64,000 nt of DNA from Druceiella hillmani (taxonomy: Eukaryota > Arthropoda > Insecta > Lepidoptera > Hepialidae). The notes below the pieces were generated by a model. The model was not told the DNA's origin. It ran no database searches and worked only from the letters and a program-made list of their open reading frames with translations. This document shows, piece by piece, positions 9,111 to 22,290 of this stretch (within the stretch, counting starts at the first letter, position 1; the number at the start of each line of letters is the position of its first letter). The translations under genes were made by a program, and so were the position numbers. The stretch is from contig JAYKKI010000006.1 in assembly GCA_039881145.1 (NCBI GenBank), positions 13,399,001-13,463,000 of the forward strand, written 5' to 3'.

Positions 9111-10681
9111 CACTCTCTTGCATAAAAAACGGATGGTTTTGATTTTGTCATATTATTAATAAAATATTATTTATTAAGAGGTTGTATTAATTGTAATTGT
9201 TACTGGCAGCTTTGTACTGTAATTGTCCTGGCACATAAAAACGAACGTTCTAAATTTGAAATTTATTATTTTTGAATGAAAATTCTCTTTCACTGACAAA
9301 AACGTATTTTTTGGCGGTAAATGAAATCCCACTCTTATTAAGTTCTTTTTCATTTGTTACGTTTTTTATTTTAACGGATAAATTTTAATTAAATTTCTGC
9401 TGTTTGCTGCATTAGTTCACTTCTGTTTGCTGTTCTCAGTATGGTTGAACAACGATAATAGCTAGTAAAATTATTGCACTACTTGAAGAAGGCTGTAGTT
9501 GTGTTATCTGTCTCAGCAGTATAATGTGAGCCGTTCCACCGTCCAAAAGACCTGGCAACAATACTAAGGGGCTCCGTCAGTAGAAGGCCCGGTTCTGGAA
9601 GAAAACGGTGCACTGAGCCACGGGACGACCGCTTCATAGTCAGTCAAGCGCTACGAAATCGTCAAGTTACGTACGAGAATCTCAAACAGAACCTCGACGA
9701 CGTCAAAGGACGTCGTATACGTAGCTATCGCCCAGCTCGGGGCCCTACATTGATCCGTGAGCATCGAGTTGCCAGATTGAGATTCGCTCAAAATGTTTCG
9801 TCATGGACTCAACAAGACTGGAATAGTGTTTTAATCTCCGATGAAGCTCGGATATCGATTAGCGATGAGGATCGACGTTGGCAAGTCTTACAAAGACCTG
9901 GAAAATGCTTCGCAGAAGTGTGCTTTGAGGAAATCACCCCTTACGGTGGAGGCTCCGTAATGTTTTGGGCTGGTATTAACTCAGATGACCGTACCGAGTT
10001 AGTTTTTATTGAAAATGGCACACTTAATGCGCAAAGGTACATAACAGAGGTTCTTATTTCTCATGCCCAACTTGCATTAACAGCAGTTGGAGGCGAGTTC
10101 ATTTTTATAGATGTCAACCCTCGCGCCCACCGCTCTAGAGACGTTAATACGTATATGCAGGAGGTCGGAATTCGTCGGTTAGACTGGCCATCTAGAAGTT
10201 CCGACCTGAATCCAAAACAACACATATGGGTTAATCTCAAACGACGCGTCAGAGCCGTAAAACCAGCTTCAGAAAACATTCAGGCCCTGAAAAATGTGAT
10301 CGTCGCTGAATGGGAACGTATTCCTCAGGAAATGATAAAAAACGTCGTCGAAAGCATGCCTAGCAGATTAAGCGCATTGATTTTAGCTAGAGGAGGCCAT
10401 ACTCGTTACTAAATTTTCAAATTTTATGTTAAATTAATAAAAAATATTCAAAAATAAACTTTAGCCATTTTTAATGTACCAGTATGAAAACGCTCCTTTG
10501 TGGACTTTACATCGTTTTTTTTATTTATTCGCATTTTTAATGACTGAAGTAGGTGAAAACTATATCTGAATAATAAATACCAATATTCTTATCATATCGC
10601 CATATAAAATGCATCAAATAATAATAAAATAACTCTGATATGGTTTATTCCTATAAGTACCCGTTTTTTTGCAAGAGTTTA
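9111..10681 (+). mobile_element. Tc1-like DNA transposon, nearly full length, inactive
   Basis: The left end (9111-9132) reads cactctcttgcataaaaaac and the right end in reverse complement reads aaactcttgcaaaaaaacgg. They share CTCTTGCA-AAAAAACGG, a terminal inverted repeat with a one-base gap. TA dinucleotides adjoin the left end, as expected for this superfamily; the right side reads gttta and is less clear. The length of about 1.57 kb fits a Tc1-like element with one transposase gene. The TIRs are imperfect and the transposase is broken, so it is not autonomously mobile. Confidence 0.75.
9440..10412 (+). pseudogene. Tc1-like DD34E transposase, frameshifted and catalytically dead
   Basis: In intact form the family cuts and pastes its element at TA sites. 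The N-terminal HTH is readable as KIIALLEEGC (about 9460-9495) and VSRSTVQKTWQQY (about 9525-9565), but with stops and a one-base shift near 9566. From about 9570 a frame stays open to the stop at 10412, through GSVSRRPGSGRKR, an HTH2 region (RNRQVTYENLKQNL) and the catalytic core. The open part from the TTG at 9750 is 220 residues. Within it, D31 of SDEARIS matches the first catalytic Asp. The second site, normally DDN, reads D121-V122-N123, so the Asp is lost. The Glu of NPxEH is Gln157 (NPKQH). The spacing of 34 residues between sites 122 and 157 places it in the DD34E group. Loss of two of three catalytic residues plus the frameshift means no activity. Confidence 0.9.
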
Positions 10682-11841
10682 TTTGTACATACGTACATGC
10701 AAGTAAAGCTAATAAAAAGGTGTTAAAAATATAAATACAAAGTTACGAAAAGGTATTTTCTTTGAACGGCGTGTGCAAACTACGAAGTATTGAAAAATGA
10801 GACAACGTTTTCCTCGTATATCAATCGAATGTAGTAGTAATGAGGTCAGTAACATTTTAAACTTTCTTATATGGATAATTCCTTGGAGCAATATCCATCA
10901 ATTTAAAAAAATACTGTAACTGTAAATTAAATGGCGTTAACGTTATCTTAATTGAGCTAATCTTCAGATTTTCTGAACGAGTTCCTGAATAATTGATATT
11001 ACAACGGAAAATAAATATTATTGATCGTGAGTTTCGAAATATTCCAGAGTGAATTTTCATGTTGGAAGTATCGATAGGCTGTGACAGACTGATGAATAAA
11101 CAGACAAAAAAACTATTAATTCCTCAAGTGTTTTTTTTCTAGTTTTGGTACGAAACACTATAAAACGAAAAACCTTCCACACTTCCAATATTGTACTGAA
11201 TTTGAAGAAACTATATTAATGTTTCACAAATATAATTTTTGACAAATAGAGATTTTTGAAGAATTGTCATATAAAATTTAAAGACAGAGTAAAGTACTAA
11301 ATTTTTTTAAATTTTATGTATCATATATCATTTGAATGGGCTTGTTATGAGGAATACAAAAATGTATGTTAATCGTTTTACATTTTGTATTAAAAAATAT
11401 ACAATAAAAATAAGTAAAAAAAAAACATCCCTCTCCTTATTATTCAACCTACTGAACCAATAATCATAAAAAAATGATTGATGAAATCGGATTAGGAGAT
11501 TACAGGAAAAATATAGTGATCATCCTAAATCTTTGAATTTTTATAATATTCACCACGATTTTACGCCTATGAAGGATATGATAGGCAAAATAATAAACGG
11601 TGCTAAAGATTAAATTTTATAACTAATTTAATAGAGATAAAATGTACCCTTAAATATGTATTAAAAAGTACCTATACGTGTACAGAATCCTCATAGTGTA
11701 AATTTCCCTCAGGCTTAACAGGTTTTTCATTGCTTTAGTTAAAAGTTTATGACACTTGTACGTATAAATGGTACTCCTCTAAATAAGTCCGTAAATTATT
11801 TTCTTACTAGCTGTACCTAATGTCAACCTGTGAATAATGAC
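10682..11841. other. No gene seen
   Basis: AT-rich. Near 11683-11740 there is cagaatcctcatagtgtaaa followed by cttaacaggtttt, which resembles 41687-41730 and 48845-48885 (a dispersed motif of the form gag-tccgactcgcacttg-gccggt). Near 11800-11812 is a weak actagctgtacc that could be a decayed Helitron end. The 60-67-codon minus frames at 10709-11060 have no recognisable content. Confidence 0.45.
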
Positions 11842-11924
11842 ATAGACCTCATTTTATATGAGGTCTATACCATTATGTCTATACCATAATGAGGTCTAGA
11901 TCACACATGAGGTCTATTTAATTT
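11842..11924. repeat. Cluster of atgaggtctat motifs with a perfect hairpin
   Basis: An 11-bp perfect hairpin is formed by atagacctcat (11842-11852) and atgaggtctat (11858-11868) with a 5-base loop. Two more direct copies of atgaggtcta follow near 11889 and 11908. The cluster is compact and not explained by a microsatellite. Confidence 0.8.
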
Positions 11925-12037
11925 TTACATTTATTTTGATAATATTATAAATTAAACATAAGCTTAAAAAAGCTTAGTATTTGAAGATACCATCAGTGTA
12001 GTAAACACTATTGTAGATTAAATAAATAAAATATCGA

Positions 12038-12106
12038 TCGGCCGGTAGTAAATGAACCTACATTTTCGGCGTACCAACTTGCTAACCATTACACCACGGC
12101 TGATTC
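12038..12106 (-). repeat. tRNA-like sequence, probable SINE head or tRNA pseudogene
   Basis: On the minus strand it reads agccgtggtgtaatggttag then caagttggtacgccg, with an excellent A-box-like stretch (tggtgtaatggttagca). A weaker B-box-like stretch follows (gtaggttcatttacta), and then the complement of the acceptor (ccggccga). The A-box wording is closest to the Val/Asp/His group. The anticodon arm does not fold well, so this is not called as a functional tRNA. Confidence 0.45.
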
Positions 12107-13565
12107 AACTGTTATTTTTACAATAAAGATGGCGTTGGTAGTATCAATATAGTAATATTCACCAAGTTTAGATTTTTTAAAAATCTGTTATATCAAGAAA
12201 AAAATATCCGGTTAGAAACTATAAAAAAAACCTAATGTCATCAAAATTCGTTCTGTAAATTTCGCGTAATTGAAGAATAAAGTCACAGAAAAACAGATAG
12301 ACAGGTTGACAAAAATTCTAAAAACAGGTTTTCTGGCTTTTGATATAATTTTTTACGCTGAATCATTCACTCTTTATAAAATAATTCCCACGTGCAGAAT
12401 TCACTCTGCTATAATTTTATTATATGTCTAGATGTCAACAAATTTTCAATACTGGCCTGCCAAAAATACAAAATCTTTATTAACGTAAAATAATTATTGA
12501 ATGATGAGTCTGAATAATAATTTGATAAAGTATTTAGTAAAAAAACAAAGAAATATTTTATGATGAAGGTCCTTTCGAATTGTAACATCGTCACCGCCAC
12601 CCACTAAGGACAATAAGGTTATATACTTATCAGTACTTACTCGTACTAATAGAACATTTCAGCTCTATTAGTAGGATTGAACAAATATTAAACTTTCATG
12701 CGAGGCTCTCGTGTTTAAGTGTCTGCTCGCACGAATAATTTTTATGCGAGAAAATATTCTAATAATCACGAATAATTACGAAACAGGTGTAAGTAAAACT
12801 TTAAAGAATATGTATTTCAGACCGTTTCAAATGTCTCTATAGCGTCAAAGCTGTAACAAGTTTACATGAGTAAACTAGGTTGTATATACGTTTTATGTTT
12901 ATTTATTTAAAAAATCTACTTTTCATAGGATATACTCTTGGATATAATATTTTAAACGTTTTTTTTTTTAATTCTTATCGCATCTTATACGAATATTACA
13001 GGTAACTGGTGTAACTTTACTATGCACGAAATCAAGAGTGAAATCCCAAGTAATCTATCGTGAATATGCATTAATTTGTTTCAAAGCCCGTTCTGTATTT
13101 ACAGTTTTAACGAAAAACATCTATTTTTGCCAATTTTACTCTAAACTCTGGGAATATGCAGTGTAATCACTAAAAAATATAATTTATGCAAATGATGTAC
13201 ATGTTATAATTTTAAAGTAAATATGCGTAGTCATTCAAACATTGTATTTTAATTTCAAACCAAGATGAGATCCCAGAATAACGCTAATTACTTGAAGGTT
13301 GATATACTGAACGTCTGAATTTCTTTCAATTTTAATAGGAAACAAATACCAATAATGACAATACAAATTATAGTTTAGTTTACAATAAAATCAATAATTT
13401 ATCAAATAACTTTAATACGTGCATTGCCGTATGTATAAGAGGAAAGAGTTTATTCTTTTTTCGCCAAGGTTCTTACAAGGAGCGTTGTGAAGCTGCATTA
13501 GTATCTTTGATACAGGCTATTTACAATATTTTATACATAAATTTATATCAAAACGGGCGTTAATT
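12107..13565. other. No gene seen
   Basis: AT-rich. Contains a short hairpin around 12642-12670 (actaatagaac / ctctattagt). The minus frame at 12409-12600 has no recognisable domain. Confidence 0.5.
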
Positions 13566-13801
13566 CTGAAATAAAAAATATAAACATTTTGTAAAAGAAT
13601 TCCAAAGGAATAAAAAACAATAAAAAAGTCCTTATCAAAAGACATTTACTGTGGCGAGGGCTTCAGAAACCGGATATGTTTCACTGAAATAAAAAATATA
13701 AACATTTTGTAAAAGAATTCCAAAGGAATAAAAAACAATAAAAAAGTCCTTATCAAAAGACGTTTACTGTGGCTTGGGCTTCAGAAACCGGGTATGTTTC
13801 A
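13566..13801. repeat. 118-bp direct duplication
   Basis: The unit beginning ctgaaataaaaaatataaac at 13566 is repeated at 13684. The two copies differ at only about four positions (for example catttactgtggcga versus cgtttactgtggctt), so the duplication is recent relative to its surroundings. Confidence 0.95.
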
Positions 13802-14439
13802 CAGGGTTTACGAAGAAGTAAAAAAGAGTTTCCGAAAGAATTGGTAATGACAATAAAAAACAAATTTAAATTTAAATGAAAAAAAATATTTTAATACTTC
13901 TTCAAATAAAGTTAGTAATAAATGAAAATGTTTGTTGCAATAAATAAACTCAAATACAAAACAAAGCATGGAAGATCCTTGTCTTTTGTCAACGCCATCA
14001 CTAGCTACTGCTACCTAGCTAAAGCCACATTTGGGAGATAAAGTCATTGTACACAGTAATTCTGGTTAGCTAACCTTGTAAATGTATGAAATCAGAATTA
14101 AAACTGGAAGAATAAGAATAGTTGTTCTTGTATACAATAGTACGATGTAACTTTAATAATTCAAAATAAATAAAATTGTTATCAAACAAATATAAAACAC
14201 ATATTTTCATTTTAGTTATTAATGTAAACGGTCAAGGTAATGCACATAGGCCATAAATTTGTTGAACACAAACGGAATCGTAATGCACACATATTTTTGA
14301 TTTTCCGACCAGTAAAAAACCATTCTCGAGTGGCGGGATTTTGTAAATACGTCCTTAATGCATATATTTCAAACTAAACTATGTCCATTTTAATTTTATC
14401 TGACAGATTAATTGATTTTCTTCTCAATCAATTGATCTG

Positions 14440-14960
14440 CATGCAATTTAAATTTAAATTAGAGAAGTGATGGGTGCAGTGTCATTCAAGTTTCAAGTCC
14501 CTCAAATCCTAATTTTTCAAGCATAAATTTGAAAAGTACAAAAAAATCTGAAAACAAAAAAGTGTCCTTCCAATTATACTTTTTCAAGCATTGATTTGAA
14601 AAGTGTGAAAAATTTCCAAAGCAAATTGTAGATTTAGGATTTCGTTTAAAGAAGTAATGGGCAAATTGTACCTTAACTTCTATTTTTCAAGCATGGATTT
14701 GAAAAGTGCGAAACAATTCTGAGAGCAAAACTGCAGATTTGAATTTCGATTTAAAAAGTGGCGTGCCAAGTGTTCTTCCACTTTCACTATTTCAAGCATT
14801 TCTGTTTCAAGCATTTTTGAAAAGTGTTAAGAAATTCTGAAATCAAAATGTCGATTTGAATTTCAATTAAAGAAATGATGGATATAGTGTCCCACCACTT
14901 TTAATTTTTAAGCATTGCTTTGAAAACTGCGAAATAATTCCAGAAGAAATCAGAGTGGTT
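14440..14960. repeat. Diverged tandem array of about 105-115 bp, about 5 units
   Basis: The words caagcatngatttgaaaagtg, attctga-agcaaaa, gatttgaatttcgatttaaa and gaagtgatgg recur in order, with caagcat near 14518, 14586, 14691, 14793/14809 and 14912. Units are diverged and one is shortened, so this is an old minisatellite. Confidence 0.8.
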
Positions 14961-16885
14961 AGTAGAAAGAAACAGAACGAGAGCCAAAGGTGAGTTACAT
15001 TCATCGACATGTTAGTGATATAATTATTTATAGAATATTTTACTTGATCTTAACCTAACTTGTATAATTACTAAGAAGACTTTTGCTCTTGCAAAATCTT
15101 TTAATGGTTTTTAAAAACTTACTGCTTTCAAATATCAAGGTTATTTCATTTAAGTTTTATTATAATTCGACATGAAGAAATGTTTGTAATTCGACGGAAA
15201 TTTTATTTCACGTATAATGACAAAAAAAATTTAATTTGTGTACATCCACTTATTTCTTTATTAAACTCCAGCCTCTGTTAAATCATCGAGTCAAATATAA
15301 ATAGAATTAATTTTTAATACGCTATTCCTGACAGTACCGATACCACCAATATTTTTAAGGAAACATATTTTTTGTGCCATTGAACTCTCTAAACAGATTT
15401 TTTTAAAAGATATACAATTTTCTAATACCATCTATAATTTAAAAACTAATGATAATATGTTGGATGCTTATTGTATATAAGTTGTTTTTTGTAGTAAATA
15501 AATAAAAGTTCTCCCGTACACACCTCATGATAAAAATTTGGCGAAGGAAGTGAAAATTTAGAAATACGCTTGTACCCTTTTTCACTTACCATAAAGCAGT
15601 TGCTTGTGAAATTTCGCAAGCAAGCGAAGTGTGCTGTTTCCTGTTGATAAGAAGTTAATAATATTACATCCCAAAATATTTATCTTTTTTTAGGATTCCA
15701 TCCCTCAAAGTGACAAAAACGGATCTCTCATGGGATCACAATGCTTGCACGTCTTTTGTCCTTTTTCTCAGAAACGACTTGACACATCTAGTTGAAATTA
15801 ATGAATTATATTGAGGACTACAGTTTGCACTGTTGTAAAAATTAAAAGTTTTTTTGGTTCACGCAACAAAAAGATATAACCTTTTACAGCGTATTTTTTT
15901 ATTCATACATTAGTCTTGCTCGTGAATTATCGAAACTTATAGAGTACCTTCGGTCGATCTGCAATATCGAAAGTCGACACAGTGGAATATCTTAGAGGAC
16001 ATTTAAAAAGAAAAATATTAAAATTAATAATTTATAATTCTATGCGTAATTATATTATTTTTATAATTAGTTGATTTTTACGCCTGTGAAAAAAATTAAC
16101 ATTAGTAAATAGTTTAATCAAAAATATTATGAACCCTAAAATATTTATACATACCTAAATGTATAAGGAACCCGGATATGGAATAGTTAGAAAATGTCGA
16201 AATATCATTATAATTCGTCGTTAAATATAATTTTTCGATAATTACGATTTATATAAAGTGTCGGCGTGGTGAGTTGATTACAAGGGTCTTTGACAGCTTG
16301 AAATAAATATTAAATAAATAATTGATATATTATAGGAAAAATAATTTGATTCCACCGCAATGAAAAAAGAAAAGTTAAAAAAATTCACAATTAAAAATAT
16401 AAAGCATTAGTAGCGTTGTGCAACCGGAAATATTTTATACGTTTTCATCAGTATTTATCTCATCGTTGATTATGAAATACATTAAATACCAAAATATTAT
16501 TCTTGAGCTGCATTTCCATTGCAAATTGAGTTCACTAATGTATAATGATTAAAGTTCTAGGCAAGGTTTATTGGTATAGAAGTGAGTAGTTTTCTGCAAT
16601 CTAATTAATAGAAAAAAAAAATCAGTGTGTCAAATAAATTATAACATTGTTTGCGATTGCCATATAAATATATATACCGATAAAATAATTAATTGGAAAT
16701 TTAAAGTAAAGAATTAATATATTTCACAAAATATAATTATTTTATCTTAGCTCGACTTACGTTAAAATGTGACTAGATTCGATGTGAAACGCGAAATATG
16801 AGCGTATACTAATTCCTTAGATTTTTACCTCCACGCTAAAATTATTGTTTTAATTTTCAAAAGGATAATTTATATGAAATAAACT
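14961..16885. other. No gene seen
   Basis: AT-rich. A stretch at about 15700-15780 (gtgacaaaaacggatctctc then atgggatcacaatgc) resembles the accaccctt-atag/ctgtctgtc-type dispersed repeat better seen at 40585-40680. No coding potential was recognised. Confidence 0.45.
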
Positions 16886-16964
16886 CGCCCGAACAGGGAC
16901 TTGAACCCTGGATCCTTGAATTAAAAGTCCGATGATACTCGTATACCAGTTGTGTAATCCGGGC
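16886..16964 (-). tRNA. tRNA-Lys(UUU)-like sequence, probably a pseudogene or SINE head
   Basis: On the minus strand the acceptor stem is intact (GCCCGGA pairing with TCGGGCG allowing G-U) and the T-arm is perfect (CAGGG-TTCAAGT-CCCTG, a canonical B-box). The anticodon loop is CTTTTAA, giving anticodon UUU for lysine. The D-arm carries about four extra bases (acaactggtatacgagtat) and the anticodon stem TCGGA/TTCAA has a mismatch. A functional gene is possible but the D-arm damage makes a pseudogene or SINE head more likely. The palindrome I heads at 789-857 and 5065-5139 share its ctggtat-gag wording. Confidence 0.65.
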
Positions 16965-18880
16965 TCGCACTGCGCGCTTGACATGAGTGTTGCTAAATTT
17001 CATAGAAATATCGACAACATTTGTGTTCTTGCAACATGTTTTATTTGATTTTCAAAACTTGTCGAGTTCAAGTATAAAATTTTATTTAATTTCGATGTGA
17101 AAAAACGAATTAAAATTTAGCGGTTATTTTCATTTCAAACGTTTCCATGTAAATAAAAAGAGAAGTTGCTTCATTTTTCACATCTAGGTTTTTACGACTT
17201 TTTGTTAAGAATTAATAAATTGCATAACATTTCTTAATTAATACTAAAACGTAATAAGTTCTCATTTATAGAAATGCCTTCGAAAGACCATAATCAGTTT
17301 AATGCAGTGAAGTAAAATCATCGAAAAATACTGGTCATATCTGCACTCAAAAATATCTTAAATCATCGGAATTTTGCATATGAAATACTTGAAAGTATAT
17401 AAAGCTTCTAAAGAAAAAAAAAACATTATTTAAATTAAAAATATTACTAATCTATACATTGAGCAAAAGGGCGGCGAAATGAGCGATAGGGCTGTCGAAT
17501 CGCCTGACATTAAAGATTTTTTTTTCAGTATAATATCACTACCAGTATCATTTACATTAACAGTTAAATGAAATTCATTTATTTGCAAGCAATTGTGGCA
17601 CTTTTTTAGATGTATACTACAAGAAAGATTGGCATTGATTACCTAATTAAAATTATGTAACATCCAAAATAGAAATGAGCGAAGTCTAGTGTAAGAGTAG
17701 GTATAAAAAATAAATACCACTTGCTCCCCTTACGATATTTACAAAAACTATAAAGTCTAAAAAATTTAAATCTGGCATGTTTTTTCTTTCGACTTCTAGG
17801 TGTTAATTTAAACCCTAAAAGTTTGGAAATAGGGACGGAAAACTGTATAGAGATTTTAAAATAATTTATTTATTTATTATTAGCACAAAAACAGTTTTGT
17901 CACAATTTTAACAATATTATTCGAGAAATATAATCGTATAAATGTATAATTTTCTTGTAACAACACCAAGATCAGTGAGCGCAGCGTGATTAATTTAGTG
18001 TCACCATTATCATATAATGTTATTATGAATATGAAACATTTCAATTAATTTTAATAAATTAAATAAATGAACAATAATGGAGTTGATCAATAAAATGCAC
18101 ATTAACATTTAAAATTAATTATAGTGAATTAAATGACAATTAATAAGATAATTAATCAATAAAACATATAGTCAAATAGGCAAACCAATTTAAGTTAATA
18201 AAAAACGTTGAATTATTTTAAATATAAGCACAACACTACACTAAATATCACTTTATAACAAGTAGAAGTTACCTGTCTCCGTCAATCTCAATAAGTTTAT
18301 TTTTAAATTATGAAGTTGAGGACCCAAAGAAATCTACAGTTGAAGGAAGATTATTCAGGTTATGCCTTATTCTATTTACGGGAGCAAAAAATCCTAAATT
18401 CGTGCGACAATTTAAATAATTAAATACCTAAAGATTTGTGTTTAAATACTAGGATGAAAATAAGAAACACCTATTCGACATTTTTGGTAAATCGCTAACC
18501 GTCAATAAATACTCATCAATATACAAAGCAAGCTGGAAAGCTGAAAAGAAAATGATTCAAATTTGGTCTTCAGTCAATCTTTCATAGAAGGTGTTTTACA
18601 CTTATAGTTCAGCCAAATGATCGAAAAAAGGCATTGTTTGCGATATATAGGGGTTAGTTGGAAGTTTAAAACTAAATTTTGGGGGTGTTAATTCCCTCCC
18701 CCTCAATTTGGCCATCATTTTAAAAAAGGGTCGAATTTAGTTTTTTTCTACTATGTCGGTAACCTTAAGTCTGATAAAAAATGTTTATAGGAACTCAAAT
18801 TGTCTACTACTTTTATTAATTAGTTTTATATTTAGGAAAAATTATAAAAAATTTGCAAGTTGGAAAAGATGAAAACATAT
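16965..18880. other. No gene seen
   Basis: AT-rich throughout, with stops in all frames. No repeat boundary was recognised. Confidence 0.5.
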
Positions 18881-18988
18881 AAGGTACATCTTTATATTAT
18901 ATGTTATAAGGTACATCTTTATATTAGATGTTATAAGGTACATCTTTATATTAGATGTTATAAGGTACATCTTTATATTAGATGTTAT
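18881..18988. repeat. 27-bp tandem array, 4 copies
   Basis: The unit aaggtacatctttatattag plus atgttat starts at 18881, 18908, 18935 and 18962. The first copy differs by one base and the rest are identical. Confidence 0.95.
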
Positions 18989-20404
18989 AATAATACGTAA
19001 AAGCATTTCAATACGAAAATGTTGGGTTATTTAATTCATAAATTATCTCTATATCCGCTTCCCCAAAAGACATTACACTACACTTTACCGAACTCTTAAC
19101 TACGCTAATCGCTTTATAAAAATCTGAGTCATCCTTGACTACTTCCTGATATTCTCTTTCAAGTATATATAAAACCTTAGCTACGTGCCAAATTTCAAGT
19201 TTCGAAGCAGACTGAAAGTTCGGATGAGCAGTGCCAACATTAGCATGTCTATATCTTATGCATTTTTATAGCTAAATTTGTGATAAATGAGGTATGTATA
19301 TTATCTTCTATATCTAGTATGTTTGAATTTTTAACCCATTATATGAAATGCGCCTTCAGCTAAGGAGATGTCAATGTGGCTCGAAATGTTTCACGTAAAC
19401 ACGGTGCGCGTGAAACTGGCGAGAACTTTTTTTGGTGAATGATCAGTAATGAAATCGAATTTCAGTAATTGGCACTCACAAAAAGTAAAGAAAACTTATG
19501 AGATTAAAAAATACCATATAAATCATAGATCTTCAAAATTTCGTGTTTATAGTGATCATGTGAGTATAGCCCGTAACAGTTTCTTTGCGTTAAATCGCGG
19601 GAAAGAGTTTGTAACTTACCTATAAAAAATTCGTTTAAAAGTATTTAATCGTTTTAGTACGTTAAATAGGTAATTTTGGTAATGAAAAATTAAGGATTCC
19701 TTGAATTATATTAAATCGATTTTACTCATTTTTTTACATTTTCTTCATATCTTAACATTAATATAATTTGTCTTTTTTAAAACTTTTTTATAACACGTTT
19801 TTATAATTGAAATATTTTTGCCAAAGGTAAACCATGATCCTTTTATCAATAATTTTGCATAGTCAGTAAAAAGAAAACTATATCTTTATGTTTATTTCTA
19901 TAGGCATTAAGGCCGAATCGCGGTTATTATACAATAGTTAACTATTAGTTATACACCTATATCTTAACTAACACAGCCCTAACAAATATAAGATTTTAAT
20001 TGGATATTAACTATTAAAATTGCTATTCAATTAAAATTGTGTTCAATATTAAGACATATGTACAATGGCTTATCTAGATTATGAAATATTGTAATATTTA
20101 ATATACATTCATTGAATTTAAGCGCATAGGTGTACGTTAGTTCAGTGACCTGTGAAATTTTACTATAATTTATAGATTTTAAATTCCGTAACACAGTATG
20201 TTACGGAATTAACATGGAATACATGTACTCTACTGAGATTTATGAGGTTTTATAGATAGTTTTGATAAGTATTTACAAAACAGGACATTGGAGTATGTGT
20301 TGGGGAATAAGTATCACAAAATTTGGTTTTGACAAAAGTAAAATTAGCTGATTATTATCATAAAGGCTTGGCATCTATTAAAAGGATTCTAATAGTAATA
20401 TTAA
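18989..20404. other. No gene seen
   Basis: AT-rich. A palindromic pair near 20190-20215 (ttccgtaacacagtatgtta then cggaat) was noted. Nothing coding was seen. Confidence 0.45.
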
Positions 20405-20445
20405 CTAGCGTGACCCGTGCGAAGTCTTCGCATTATTTATTCCAT
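20405..20445 (-). mobile_element. Helitron-like 3' end (minus orientation)
   Basis: On the minus strand the sequence is a short hairpin (gcgaagacttcgc), then about ten bases (acgggtcacg), then CTAG followed by T. A hairpin, a short gap and CTRR inserted before T is the Helitron 3'-terminal layout. The 5' TC end was not located, so the extent of the element toward higher coordinates is unknown. Confidence 0.4.
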
Positions 20446-21671
20446 TATGAAGCTCAGATGACAGATCAAACAAATATTTTATTAAAATTGACATATAGAG
20501 GCCCAAGTATCAAAAGCATTGAGCTAAAGCGCCACTTTATTTATACGTGAGTGGATTTGAAATGAAACAAAAATTTTACCGACCGTCAATCATATTGACG
20601 TTGAGCCGTTAGATGGCAGCATTGCTGTTTTGTGTATATAATTTTAATAATTAATTAATTTGCAAAAACAATAGCAATAATAAATTTTTTAGTTGTGGAT
20701 GCCGGTAGAGCAAGCAATTATCTATAAAATGATATATATTTTATGTGGATTAGTTGTGAGGTTTTTTCTAAAAAGGGAGTGTAACATATTAACCTTAGCG
20801 TATTAATATATATGATGGTGATCTTCATTCGATTCTAATTTTTTAAGATATAAGAGGCGACAGGGCATTAAATACGTATTGTTAATATATTTCTACATCA
20901 ATTTATCTAAAACATAAATTTAGGAATTTTGGCAAAATGAGTTGAATCATTTTTTTATATACATAAAAATTAGAGAGATTTAAACTCCTGGAGAAATTAT
21001 TTCTTGAAAAACATTTTTCTTTGAATCACTTGTCAAAAGGAATTAAATCTATTATAATTTGAAAATTTCGAACACCACTCAGTAAAAATTATGGGTATTA
21101 TTCAAAAGTATTTCCGGATAATTCTAATTCTAATAATTTATTTAAAATAAGACCAAATGTAAGCAAAGAGTCCATAAATTTTTCTGCTTCCACCAAAACT
21201 AACCGAAATATTTATATAACTAAATACGTCGTCGATTATAACAATGATTTAGTTATTTATATATTTCGAAAACTCATCACGTTTAAGTTTATTATTACAA
21301 TTAATTATATCAAAATAATTAAATATATAGATTGTATTGGGGTGGAATATTGAAATAAATTCATATAAAATACTCTGGCGAGAAAATTAAATAACCTTCA
21401 GTTCGAATGTGACTATATTTTATTGCAGCTTGTTAAAAAGTGTAGACATATGAAGGTCGCCCGACTTGAGTTCTTAACTACGTATAATTTCTATATATCG
21501 TTCAGTTATTTACAGTCTAGTGGGCATCGCGTTTTCTGCTTGAATAGTTTGCGTTACAACGCAGAATTTTCTCCATAAATCACTTGAACATAAACATATC
21601 TGTGCAAATAATTATTGGTAATTAATAGGCGTGTACATGTCTAGGTGTTCTATTAACTACTACAGAAAATA
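20446..21671. other. No gene seen
   Basis: AT-rich. The first part may be the body of the Helitron-like element ending at 20405. A 75-codon frame at 20323-20550 crosses that end and is not considered coding. Confidence 0.4.
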
Positions 21672-21795
<124 letters not shown>

Positions 21796-22146
21796 ATATT
21801 GTAATAAAATGTGTGTAATTTTGTTAATTGATTATTAACCGGATTTCAGTTTTATATTCAATTAAAACTTCGGTTATAATTGGTGAAGAGGGTTGGTGTT
21901 TCTATTCGACACTTTCTCTCGTTATTGCTCACAAGAAAATATATTTTATCGTTACGATTCTTAATAACTTATTCACGTTTTCATAAAATTTAATTTAACT
22001 AGTTTTCTGGAGAGTTCTTATTAAAAATTAATTCATGTTAAAACGTATCTTATTTACGTGTTCGTACGTCTTCTGATGATATCTTGAATTAATACAACAG
22101 CAGCTCTAGAAAAGGTCATACGTTTTTAATGTTCTCCCATGAGTGA

Positions 22147-22281
22147 TCCGATTCTGATTCAGATAACGAAGAAGATATTCAATTTATGATGCTGGCAAAT
22201 CTTTTAACAAAAGAAAGAAAGACAAGAAGATATTAAAATCACCCAGTAAATAGAAAAAGATATGTTAATAGCGAGTTTCAC
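22147..22281 (+). pseudogene. PIF/Harbinger-like N-terminal fragment
   Basis: The translation begins with an acidic-serine run (SDSDSDNEEDIQFMM), then LANLLTKERKTRRY, a stop, and NHPVNRKRYVNSEFH. The order of acidic stretch, basic stretch, W-HPINRKR-like motif and EFH is typical of the start of Harbinger-family transposase/nuclease proteins (HARBI1-like), where the stop here replaces the expected Trp. Only about 45 codons are present and the catalytic domain is absent. It runs, in the same frame, straight into the LINE fragment at 22291. Identification is from memory of the motif and is moderate. Confidence 0.45.
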
Positions 22282-22290
22282 TGCCCTTCC

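Noticed and set aside
10061..10279. 72-codon minus frame within the transposase
   Set aside because: Antisense shadow of the Tc1-like coding sequence.
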